A DNA stretch of 21,049 nucleotides. Source: Cellulomonadaceae bacterium (GTDB lineage Bacteria > Actinomycetota > Actinomycetes > Actinomycetales > Cellulomonadaceae). Below are positions 14,612 through 21,049 of this stretch, piece by piece; the first letter of the stretch is position 1; each line of letters opens with the position of its first letter. The position numbers and the translations under genes were made by a program. The notes under the pieces are model-generated. The model ran no database searches and was not told the DNA's origin. It worked only from the letters and a program-made list of their open reading frames with translations. Where the stretch lies: the NCBI GenBank assembly GCA_031283115.1, contig JAITCK010000016.1, positions 1 to 21,049 of the forward strand, in the 5' to 3' direction.

Positions 14612-16165
14612 TCAGACGGAAGAGCGGGCGATTTCGGCGGCTAGGCCTTCATCGGCGCGTCCGACAATCCGGGTTCCTTCCGGCAAGTGTTCGGTGCGAT
14701 CCACCTGGCCTGTCTCGTGGAAGCGGCTAACCAGATCCCCCCGGGAGTAGGGGACGACGGCGTCAACTTCCACGTCGGGCGTGGGCAGGCTGGACGCGAT
14801 GAGGGCCCGCAGTTCCGCCATGCCCTCCCCCGTGTGGGCGGAGACGACCACCGTGCGGGGTTCGCGGCGCTGGACTCGCCCGATAACGGCCGGGTCGGCC
14901 AGGTCGGCCTTATTGAGGACGATGACTTCGGGAACCTCGTCGATGTTGTGGATTTCGCTGAGCACTTCCCGCACGGCAGCAATCTGCCCTTCCGGGTCGG
15001 GGTGGGCGGCGTCAACAATGTGGAGGAGTAGGTCGGCGTCGCCGATTTCTTCCAGGGTGGATCGGAAGGCCTCGACAAGTTGGGTGGGCAGGCGGCGAAC
15101 AAAGCCCACCGTGTCGGTGAAGGTGAAGGCCCGTCCGTCTTCTGTTTGCGCCCGGCGAACCGTGGGGTCAAGGGTGGCAAACAGGGCGTTTTGGACAAGG
15201 ACTCCCGCGTCGGTCATGGCGTTGAGCAGGGACGATTTGCCGGCGTTGGTGTAGCCTGCCAGGGCGACGTTGGGGACGGCGTTGCGTTTGCGTTCCTGGC
15301 GTTTGGTTTCCCGGGCAGGCGTCATGGCTTTGATTTCACGACGGAGTTTGGCCATGCGGTCGCGGATGCGGCGGCGGTCTAACTCGATTGTTGTTTCGCC
15401 GGGGCCACGCGACCCCATCCCGGCTCCGCCAGAACCCACCTGGCCACCGGCCTGCCGGGACATAGATTCACCCCATCCGCGCAGGCGGGGAAGCAAGTAT
15501 TCCAGTTGAGCTAACTCGACTTGGGCCTTGCCTTCCCGCGACTTGGCGTGCTGGGCGAAAATGTCGAGGATGAGGGCGGTACGGTCGATGACCTTGACTT
15601 TGACGATGTCTTCCAGGGCTCGACGCTGCGAGGGGGCCAGTTCGGTGTCGGCGATAACTGTGTCGGCGCCTGCGGCAGCGACAATGTCTTTGAGTTCGCG
15701 GGCCTTACCGGATCCCAGGTAGGTGCCGGGGTCGGGTTTTTGGCGGCGTTGCAGCAGGCCGTCCAAAACTTCAGACCCGGCGGTTTCGGCCAGGGCGGCC
15801 AACTCGCGCAGGGACACTTCGGCTTCTGTCGCTTCTGCTTCCCGGCCGTAGTACATGCCGATGAGCACCACTTTTTCCAGCCGCAACTGCCGGTATTCGA
15901 CTTCGGTGACGTCTTCAAGTTCGGTGGACAGGCCGACGACACGCCGCAGGGCAGACCGTTCCAGCAGGTCGAGTTGGTCACCGTCGGCTTCCGTGTGAAC
16001 CGTGTCGCCTTCGTGGACGGCCGTTCCGGCGCGTGCCAACACACGAGCGACCACATCGTTGGCCAACTGTTGGGCGTCCCGTGACGGTGACGCTCCCGCC
16101 TGGTTCCCGTCTGCAGAGTCACCTAAGGGGTTTTGAGAGTGTTCTGACAACTTTTGTCCTTCCAT
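14612..16165 (-). CDS. hflX: Ribosome-associated GTPase HflX
   Basis: 517 residues from ATG 16165-16163. HflX splits stalled 70S ribosomes under stress. The N-terminal ND1 domain includes DPGTYLGSGKARE (145-157), followed by the family glycine-rich segment GSGGAGMGSRGPGETTIE (244-261). The G domain has GYTNAGKS (304-311), the switch II DTVGFVR (351-357) and NKAD (418-421). A C-terminal domain ends the protein. The first ~60 residues are polar and not conserved. The open frame continues back to 16264, but that would run through the divergent methyltransferase start, so the ATG at 16165 is preferred. Neither a clear ribosome binding site nor a correctly spaced -10 was found for this start. Confidence 0.94.
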   Translation of the reverse strand: MEGQKLSEHSQNPLGDSADGNQAGASPSRDAQQLANDVVARVLARAGTAVHEGDTVHTEADGDQLDLLERSALRRVVGLSTELEDVTEVEYRQLRLEKVVLIGMYYGREAEATEAEVSLRELAALAETAGSEVLDGLLQRRQKPDPGTYLGSGKARELKDIVAAAGADTVIADTELAPSQRRALEDIVKVKVIDRTALILDIFAQHAKSREGKAQVELAQLEYLLPRLRGWGESMSRQAGGQVGSGGAGMGSRGPGETTIELDRRRIRDRMAKLRREIKAMTPARETKRQERKRNAVPNVALAGYTNAGKSSLLNAMTDAGVLVQNALFATLDPTVRRAQTEDGRAFTFTDTVGFVRRLPTQLVEAFRSTLEEIGDADLLLHIVDAAHPDPEGQIAAVREVLSEIHNIDEVPEVIVLNKADLADPAVIGRVQRREPRTVVVSAHTGEGMAELRALIASSLPTPDVEVDAVVPYSRGDLVSRFHETGQVDRTEHLPEGTRIVGRADEGLAAEIARSSV

Positions 16166-16195
16166 ACCTATTACTGATTTTCTCACGTTTACTTT

Positions 16196-16201
16196 TAGAC
16201 T
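16196..16201 (+). promoter_or_regulatory. Predicted -10 element, leaderless start of the methyltransferase gene
   Basis: TAGACT, then CGGTAC, then ATG 16208. There is no Shine-Dalgarno sequence. The whole divergent gap to hflX is only 42 bases. Confidence 0.6.
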
Positions 16202-16207
16202 CGGTAC

Positions 16208-16882
16208 ATGACCGACGATGCGACCGCGCTGATGCGACACCAGGGCGACACTCGGGGCGACCACTACTTCACGGGCCAGCCTGCCTCCGCCGAAGAGCGC
16301 CGGGACATTGCCGTCCGTATCGCTGGTCGGGAGGTGACGGTTGAGGTTGCGTCCGGGGTTTTTTCTCCGTCTCGCATCGACTTGGGCACTCAGGTGCTGT
16401 TCCGTGAGGTTCCTGCGCCGCCACCGTCCGGCAACCTGCTTGATCTGGGCTGCGGCTGGGGTCCTATCGCCTTGACGTTAGCCATGGAATCCCCCGGAGC
16501 AACCGTTTGGGCGGTTGATGTCAACACCCGCGCCCTCGACCTGGTTTCCCGTAACGCTGAGCGGTTAGGCCTGACCAACGTGAGAGCCTGCCTGCCCGAC
16601 GAGGTTCCGGCTGGCATTCGGTTCGATGCCATCTGGTCTAACCCGCCGATTCGGGTGGGCAAGGAGGTGCTTCACGGCATGTTGCGCACCTGGCTGGCCC
16701 GGCTGACAGTGTCGGATGGGGCGGCGGCGGGGGCCTGGCTGGTGGTTCAGAAGAACTTGGGCTCAGATTCCCTGGCTGCGTGGATGGCGGCGGAACTTGG
16801 ACAAGCGCTAGGCGTCAGCGTCGAGCGGTGCGGCAGCGCGAAGGGGTTTCGCGTGCTGCGGGTTGTTCACCACGGAATGTAA
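16208..16882 (+). CDS. Class I SAM-dependent methyltransferase, RsmC/RlmG-like
   Basis: 224 residues. SAM-binding motif I is LLDLGCGWGP (77-86), the acidic end of strand 2 is AVDVN (102-106), and the catalytic motif IV is NPPIR (145-149). The N/D-PP-Y/F/I form marks amino-N methyltransferases. HYFTGQPAS (19-27) and SGVFSPSRIDLGTQVLF (49-65) are typical of the small RsmC-like proteins related to the 16S rRNA m2G1207 enzyme. It lacks the N-terminal inactive domain of E. coli RsmC, so it is a half-length member and its exact target is unknown. It is monocistronic and converges with dapF across a 42-base gap. Confidence 0.88.
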   Translation: MTDDATALMRHQGDTRGDHYFTGQPASAEERRDIAVRIAGREVTVEVASGVFSPSRIDLGTQVLFREVPAPPPSGNLLDLGCGWGPIALTLAMESPGATVWAVDVNTRALDLVSRNAERLGLTNVRACLPDEVPAGIRFDAIWSNPPIRVGKEVLHGMLRTWLARLTVSDGAAAGAWLVVQKNLGSDSLAAWMAAELGQALGVSVERCGSAKGFRVLRVVHHGM

Positions 16883-16924
16883 ATCCACATGGCCGCTGAC
16901 TCTACGTCCCCGTGGCAGGTGGGG

Positions 16925-17863
16925 TCAAATCTCAATGCTGCCGGTGTAGGTGAGGACGGCGGGGCCGGCCAGTTCGACGTGGCCTGACGCCAGCGCCCGG
17001 ACGCGAACGGTTCCGCCGGGAATCTCGACCAGGTAGGTGTCGGGGGCTGTGCCGTCCGTGTTGAGGCGCCAGTGGCGGGCGGCCAGGGCGGCGGCGCAGC
17101 AGCCGGTTCCGCACGACGGTGTTTCGCCGACGCCCCGCTCGAAGACCCGCATCCGCAGGTGCCCGTCCGCCCTGCCGTTGGCGTGGCCGTCGGTGCCATC
17201 GGCATCGTCGGGCTGGTCAAGGAAGTCAATAAACTCGACGTTGCTTCCCTGGGGCGGGGTGGGCGTGACGGCGGGCTGGCGACTAAGGTCGAGGGCAGCA
17301 AGGTCAGCGGCAGAATCCACCCGAACCACGGTGTGAGGGTTGCCCAGGTTGACGGACAGGGCAGGGCGGGCCGCATCCCAGCCAGCGGCCTGTACGGTCG
17401 CGTCGGCGCCGCTGGCTGCCGCGTTATCGCCTGCCGGGAAGAACCATGCGCCCATGTCAACGACGTACCAGTCGCCGTCCCTGCTGACATTTTTGACGCC
17501 TGCCCGCGTAGCCACGGGCAGGCTGGCGCCGGGCGTAGACAAGTCAGCAAGCCCCAGGGATTCCGCGTAGGCGGCGAAGACTCTCACGCCGTTCCCGCAC
17601 ATTTCGGCGATAGACCCGTCGGCATTGCGGTAGTCCATAAACCAGCGGGCCTCGGGGTTGTCACGGAGCGCCGCCTGGGCGGCAGGGTCTCCGCTGGCTG
17701 CCAGGGCTGCCGTCGGGGCTAGGCGGATAACCCCGTCACCGCCCACACCCGACCTGCGGTCGGCCAGCAGACGCACCAGGTCAGCGGTCAGGTCAAGGGT
17801 GTCGTCGCGGTCGTCGACCAGGACAAAGTCGTTGCGCGTCCCGTGGCCTTTGGTGAACTTCAT
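16925..17863 (-). CDS. dapF: Diaminopimelate epimerase
   Basis: 312 residues. It interconverts LL- and meso-diaminopimelate, the last step before meso-DAP is used for lysine or cell wall. The two catalytic cysteines are present: Cys89 in EMCGNG and Cys251 in PSCGTG, the latter inside FERGVGETPSCGTGC (241-255), which also binds substrate. The N-terminus KGHGTRNDFVLVDD is the standard one. It has a short Asp/Gly/His-rich insertion at about 217-235. The start ATG overlaps the miaA stop by ATGA (17860-17863), so it is translated in an operon with miaA, a common arrangement in Actinobacteria. Confidence 0.96.
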   Translation of the reverse strand: MKFTKGHGTRNDFVLVDDRDDTLDLTADLVRLLADRRSGVGGDGVIRLAPTAALAASGDPAAQAALRDNPEARWFMDYRNADGSIAEMCGNGVRVFAAYAESLGLADLSTPGASLPVATRAGVKNVSRDGDWYVVDMGAWFFPAGDNAAASGADATVQAAGWDAARPALSVNLGNPHTVVRVDSAADLAALDLSRQPAVTPTPPQGSNVEFIDFLDQPDDADGTDGHANGRADGHLRMRVFERGVGETPSCGTGCCAAALAARHWRLNTDGTAPDTYLVEIPGGTVRVRALASGHVELAGPAVLTYTGSIEI

Positions 17864-18855
17864 GAGCCAAGACTACGGCGGACTGGCCCGTTGTCGGGGG
17901 CAGGTAGGTTGCCAGTGTCAGCAGCGGCCACTAGGGCGAGGGCACGCGCGGCCAGGTCGGGGGCCGCCGCATCCAACCAATGAACGCGCGGGTCGCGGCC
18001 AAACCAGCCCATCTGTTTACGGGCCAGGCGGCGCGTGTTGGCGGTGACCTGCTCAAAGGCGTCATCAAGGGTGCAGTCTCCGGCAAAGTGGCGCAGGATT
18101 TCCGCGTAGCCGACGGCCCGTGCGGCAGTCACTCCCAGCCCGGCGCCCTGGCCACCCTGGTCGGGGCTGGCCAGGGCCCGTACCTCGTCCACTAGGCCGC
18201 CGTCTCGCATTCGCTGGACCCGCCGGGCCACCCGCTCATCCACAAGGTCTCGGGAGCAGTCCAAGCCGATTTGCAGGGAGGGCCGCACGTATTCCTGTCG
18301 GGGCAGGTTGGCCGTGTAGGGCTGGCCGGTGATGGCAATGACTTCCAGGGCACGGACGATGCGGCGGGTGTTGTGCGGCCCGATACTTGCGGCAGCAGCA
18401 GAGTCCAAGCGGGCTAACTCATCATGCAAGGCCCGACGACCCTCCCGCTCGACCCGCGCCTCTAAGTCTGCCCGGACGCTGGCATCTGTCCCAGGGAAGT
18501 TCATCTCATCAAGCAGGGCCCGTACATAGAGGCCCGATCCGCCGACAATGACGGCCCGCCCGCCCCGGCCAGCGATGCCGTCACAGTCAGCCCGGGCGTT
18601 CATCTGGTAGCGGGCCACCGAGGCGTCATCGACCGGGTCAAGCACGTCTAACTGATGATGGACGATGCCGCGCCGCTGGTCAACCGGGACTTTCGCCGTA
18701 CCCACGTCCATGCCACGATACAACTGGTAGGCGTCAGCGTTGACAATTTCCGTTGGAGCGCCATCGTCGCCCCTCAACACCTCAGCAAGGTCGAGCGCCA
18801 GGTCAGACTTGCCCGTTGCCGTCGGGCCTACAACAGCGATGAGAGGAAACGGCAC
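17860..18855 (-). CDS. miaA: tRNA dimethylallyltransferase
   Basis: 331 residues from GTG 18855-18853. It prenylates the N6 of A37 in tRNAs that read UNN codons, and MiaB then adds the methylthio group. The P-loop is GPTATGKS (10-17); DAYQLYRGMDVGTAK (41-55) and GGSGLYVRALLDE (104-116) are substrate and catalytic blocks. NTRRLARKQMGWFGRD (about 280-295) is the conserved C-terminal segment. The frame continues ten codons upstream to GTG 18885, an alternative start. The nearer GTG puts the P-loop at the usual distance and has TAGCGT ending 7 bases before it. Confidence 0.95.
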   Translation of the reverse strand: MPFPLIAVVGPTATGKSDLALDLAEVLRGDDGAPTEIVNADAYQLYRGMDVGTAKVPVDQRRGIVHHQLDVLDPVDDASVARYQMNARADCDGIAGRGGRAVIVGGSGLYVRALLDEMNFPGTDASVRADLEARVEREGRRALHDELARLDSAAAASIGPHNTRRIVRALEVIAITGQPYTANLPRQEYVRPSLQIGLDCSRDLVDERVARRVQRMRDGGLVDEVRALASPDQGGQGAGLGVTAARAVGYAEILRHFAGDCTLDDAFEQVTANTRRLARKQMGWFGRDPRVHWLDAAAPDLAARALALVAAADTGNLPAPDNGPVRRSLGS

Positions 18856-18862
18856 GACAGCA

Positions 18863-18868
18863 ACGCTA
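18863..18868 (-). promoter_or_regulatory. Predicted -10 element, leaderless start of miaA
   Basis: TAGCGT on the minus strand, then TGCTGTC, then GTG 18855-18853. It is weaker than the other examples because it lies inside the longer alternative reading frame. Confidence 0.35.
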
Positions 18869-18899
18869 CCGCCCCTGGGCAACACAGCGCCACAGCGAG

Positions 18900-18905
18900 T
18901 ACCGT
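18900..18905 (+). promoter_or_regulatory. Predicted -10 element, leaderless start of the first YbjN-like gene
   Basis: TACCGT, then GGAATC, then GTG 18912. No Shine-Dalgarno sequence is present. Confidence 0.5.
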
Positions 18906-18911
18906 GGAATC

Positions 18912-19451
18912 GTGAAGTTTTTCGGGCAAGACATGGGACGCGACACCAGCGCGCAGCCTAACCTGCCCGCGCAGGCTCCCGCGCCAACCAGCCCGGCAGG
19001 CAGCCCGGCAACAGGCACAGACTTGCCGCCGCTGCACCGCAGCCGCATCGAAGCCTGGCTGGGCGCCAACGGTTTCACCTACTTCACCGACTCTGACGGC
19101 GACCTGGGCGGCCTGTGGAACGGGCGCCTCTTCTATTTTCTTGTGTTGGGTGTAGACCGCGAAGTCTTGCAGGTGCGCGGCCAATGGAACCGCGACGCCA
19201 CCGTTGACCGCGTCCCTGACCTGCTTGACCTGTGTAACCGCTGGAACTCTGACCGCATTTGGCCCAAGGCCTACCTGCGGGTGCGGGACGACGGTGGCGT
19301 CATCGTCTGCGCCGACATGACCGTTGACGTGGAACACGGCCTCACCGACGACCAACTCGACCAACTCCTCCAATGCGGGCTGGCCACCGGCGGGGCCTTC
19401 TTCGATGAACTGGACGGCAGCTTCCCTGACCCGCTGCGCGGGCAAGGGTAG
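18912..19451 (+). CDS. YbjN-domain protein, first of a tandem pair
   Basis: 179 residues, probably cytosolic (no signal or membrane segment). A Pro/Ala-rich N-terminal tail (about 14-40) is followed by a YbjN-type domain (about 41-170). Landmarks shared with the next gene are LGVDREVLQVRGQW (79-92), NRWNSDRIWPKAYL (109-122), DVEHGL (139-144) and CGLATGGAFF (155-164). YbjN domains resemble type III secretion chaperones in fold; the biochemical role is not known. The start is GTG 18912, with TACCGT 6 bases upstream. The pair lies between miaB and miaA on the opposite strand, a neighbourhood where such pairs occur in Actinobacteria. Confidence 0.82.
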   Translation: MKFFGQDMGRDTSAQPNLPAQAPAPTSPAGSPATGTDLPPLHRSRIEAWLGANGFTYFTDSDGDLGGLWNGRLFYFLVLGVDREVLQVRGQWNRDATVDRVPDLLDLCNRWNSDRIWPKAYLRVRDDGGVIVCADMTVDVEHGLTDDQLDQLLQCGLATGGAFFDELDGSFPDPLRGQG

Positions 19452-19460
19452 GGGGCGACG

Positions 19461-20003
19461 ATGACAGACGACCACACCCACCGCAGTTTCCGCGAACGCA
19501 TCCTCGGCAAGCGTCGCTACGTGCTACCCCCGGCACTACCCGGCGACACTAACGCCCGCGACAAGCAGGGCAACAACACGCCCGCCCCCCCGCGCCCTGC
19601 ACTGCTGGCCCCGGGACGCATTGGCGAAGAGTTGGCCCGTCGCGGTTACCGGTTCCGCCTGGACGCTGACGGGGACGTGACCGGCGTGTGGGATGGCAAC
19701 CAGTTCTGGTTCCTGCTGCTGGGTGACCACAAAGAGGTCCTTCAGGTGCGGGCCCGCTGGGCCAACACTGTGGACGACAGCGCCCGCCTGTCCATCCTCC
19801 AGGCCGCCAACGACTGGAACCGAGACCGGCTCTGGCCCAAAGTTTACGTCCGCGAGGAAGACGAGTTGGCCGTCTATGCAGAGGTCAGCGTCGATTTTGA
19901 GCACGGCGCCACCGACGCCCAACTGGCCGACACCATCAGCTGTGGCCTAGCCACCGCCACCCAGTTTTTCACCCAGGCAGGCGTCTTCCTCGAAGACGAA
20001 TAG
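19461..20003 (+). CDS. YbjN-domain protein, second of a tandem pair
   Basis: 180 residues. It is paralogous to the preceding gene: LLGDHKEVLQVRARW (86-100), NDWNRDRLWPKVYV (117-130), DFEHGATD (145-152) and CGLATATQFF (161-170) align with it. A basic N-terminus (RSFRERILGKRRY, 8-20) and a Pro-rich linker distinguish it. ATG 19461 follows the first gene's stop by 9 bases and has a purine-rich AGGGGGCGACG upstream, so the two are co-transcribed. The pair probably acts together, possibly as a heterodimer; that is inference. The 3' end converges with miaB across 70 bases. Confidence 0.83.
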   Translation: MTDDHTHRSFRERILGKRRYVLPPALPGDTNARDKQGNNTPAPPRPALLAPGRIGEELARRGYRFRLDADGDVTGVWDGNQFWFLLLGDHKEVLQVRARWANTVDDSARLSILQAANDWNRDRLWPKVYVREEDELAVYAEVSVDFEHGATDAQLADTISCGLATATQFFTQAGVFLEDE

Positions 20004-20051
20004 GACGAATAACCGCTCACCGCCTGTCCACGGCGAAAGCCAGCGACCACT

Positions 20052-20080
20052 GGCAGTCAGCGTCAATGGGCAGTCAGCGT
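20052..20080. repeat. 12-bp direct repeat at the end of miaB
   Basis: GGCAGTCAGCGT occurs at 20052-20063 and again at 20069-20080, separated by CAATG (17-bp period). The second copy contains the miaB stop codon (TCA at 20074-20076 on the plus strand). The rest of the 70-bp gap shows no clear terminator hairpin. Confidence 0.6.
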
Positions 20081-21049
20081 TTGAGGCTGGGCATCCCCAG
20101 GGAGACAGGGCCAGCAGCCGCACCGCCACCGCCGTGGGAGTGGCTGTCGTCTTCGCCGCCCAGGCGCGCCCGCTCGCGGGAGGCCCAAGCGTCACCAGAC
20201 CGGGTGCGGCGCACGGCAAACACACCGTCATCCCCGGCAGCCACAGCGGAATCGGCGATGAGGTGGTGGGGGGCGGCCTGGGTGATGGTGACGGTGACAA
20301 TGTCGCCAGGCCGGGGCAGGCGAGGGTCAATGGAGGCCACGTCGGCTAGGCGGGGGTCATCCAGGCTTGCCGGTTCTGCTTCGCCACCAGCGAAGGTGAC
20401 ACCGCCGGGCAGGGCAACATGAACCAGACGGTTGTCGGGGGCCCGCCCGGAAATCCGGTGACGGGCCGCGTCTTTAGTCCCGACTCCCTCGGCAATCAGC
20501 ACCTCAAAGGTGCGGCCCACCTGGGCTTTGGCCTCATCCCAACTGATGCGCTCTTGCAGGGCTTGCAGGCGCTCAAAGCGGTCTTGCACCACAGCCTTGG
20601 GAATCTGACTCTCCATGGTCGCAGCCGGTGTGCCTGGGCGGGGCGAATACTGGAACATGAAAGCCGAGGCGAACCGGGCCTGCTCCACCACCCGCATAGT
20701 CTCAGCAAAATCAGCGTCCGTTTCGCCGGGGAAACCAACAATAATGTCCGTGGTAATGGCCGCATCAGGCATGGCCGCCCGAACCCGGTCGAGAATCCCC
20801 AAGAACTTTTCCGACCGGTAAGACCGCCGCATGGCCCGCAACACAGCATCCGACCCGGACTGCAAGGGCATGTGCAGGGAGGGCATAACGTTGGGGGTTT
20901 CGGCCATAGCGGCGATCACGTCGTCGGTAAAAGCAGCCGGGTGGGGTGAAGTGAACCGCACCCGCTCCAAACCCTCAATGGCTCCGCAGGCCCGCAACAA
21001 TTTGGCGAAGGCGCCCCGGTCACCAAACTCGACCCCATACGAGTTGACA
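20074..21049 (-). CDS. miaB: tRNA-2-methylthio-N6-dimethylallyladenosine synthase (5' end outside window)
   Basis: The frame runs off the right edge; 324 residues plus the stop are visible. The visible part begins [18 protein letters not shown], part of the radical-SAM domain just after the cluster region. [20 protein letters not shown] and [19 protein letters not shown] follow, both near-invariant in Mia[18 protein letters not shown] and [12 protein letters not shown] continue the radical-SAM barrel, and a C-terminal TRAM domain carries an acidic insertion. The iron-sulphur cysteines lie outside the window. The enzyme methylthiolates i6A37 made by MiaA, whose gene is 2 kb away. MiaB is preferred over RimO because of [14 protein letters not shown] and the context. 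Confidence 0.95.
   Translation of the reverse strand, partial: VNSYGVEFGDRGAFAKLLRACGAIEGLERVRFTSPHPAAFTDDVIAAMAETPNVMPSLHMPLQSGSDAVLRAMRRSYRSEKFLGILDRVRAAMPDAAITTDIIVGFPGETDADFAETMRVVEQARFASAFMFQYSPRPGTPAATMESQIPKAVVQDRFERLQALQERISWDEAKAQVGRTFEVLIAEGVGTKDAARHRISGRAPDNRLVHVALPGGVTFAGGEAEPASLDDPRLADVASIDPRLPRPGDIVTVTITQAAPHHLIADSAVAAGDDGVFAVRRTRSGDAWASRERARLGGEDDSHSHGGGGAAAGPVSLGMPSLKR

Noticed and set aside
14592..14640. LexA box at the helicase promoter
   Set aside because: Looked for because dinG is LexA-regulated in E. coli; no TCGAAC-N4-GTTCGA-like sequence is present.
16166..16264. Longer HflX N-terminus (start at 16264)
   Set aside because: It would cross the divergent methyltransferase start and its -10 element; the extra residues do not resemble HflX.

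Overview
The window is GC-rich, densely coded chromosomal DNA from an actinobacterium (Actinomycetota). Evidence for this: a fused Cmk-Der protein; the gene order xerD-parA-scpA-scpB-rluB-cmk-der and the order miaB-miaA-dapF-hflX with lexA nearby; a LysM gene divergent from lexA; an RNase P RNA of actinobacterial character; frequent GTG starts; and many starts that look leaderless. The combination fits Actinomycetales, Micrococcales or Bifidobacteriales. No species is claimed. I saw no phage, IS element, CRISPR array, tRNA or rRNA.

Layout, left to right. 1-3639 (minus): an LmeA/DUF2993-like protein cut by the left edge, then cmk-der, then rluB. 3658-4511 (minus): a GNAT acetyltransferase and an SdpI-family membrane protein, an overlapping pair inserted between scpB and rluB. 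4618-8144 (minus): scpB, scpA, parA, xerD, a chromosome segregation and dimer-resolution block. 8168-8579 (minus): rnpB. 8664-10392 (minus): a coiled-coil zinc-ribbon protein and a NIF3-like protein. 10503-10955 (plus): an ArsR-type regulator. 11038-12446: a LysM protein (minus) and lexA (plus) diverge from a shared region with a near-consensus LexA box. 12402-16165 (minus): a DinG-type helicase, whose last 14 codons run antisense through the end of lexA, then hflX. 16208-16882 (plus): an RsmC-like methyltransferase. 16925-18855 (minus): dapF and miaA, overlapping by ATGA. 18912-20003 (plus): two tandem YbjN-family paralogues. 20074-21049 (minus): miaB, cut by the right edge.

Functional themes are chromosome segregation (XerD, ParA, ScpAB), RNA maturation and ribosome biogenesis or rescue (RNase P RNA, RluB, Der, HflX, RsmC-like, MiaA, MiaB), DNA damage response (LexA, LysM protein, DinG), and nucleotide or lysine/cell-wall metabolism (Cmk, DapF).

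The most striking sequence-level signal is regulatory. Most genes that begin a transcription unit have a TAnnnT -10-like hexamer ending 6-7 bases before the start codon, and no Shine-Dalgarno sequence, which predicts leaderless mRNAs. The same hexamer sits 7 bases before the 5' end of rnpB. By contrast cmk-der, nif3, the zinc-ribbon gene, the LysM gene and lexA carry clear ribosome binding sites. No stretch over 300 bases lacks a gene; 8145-8663, which has no protein gene, is mostly rnpB.
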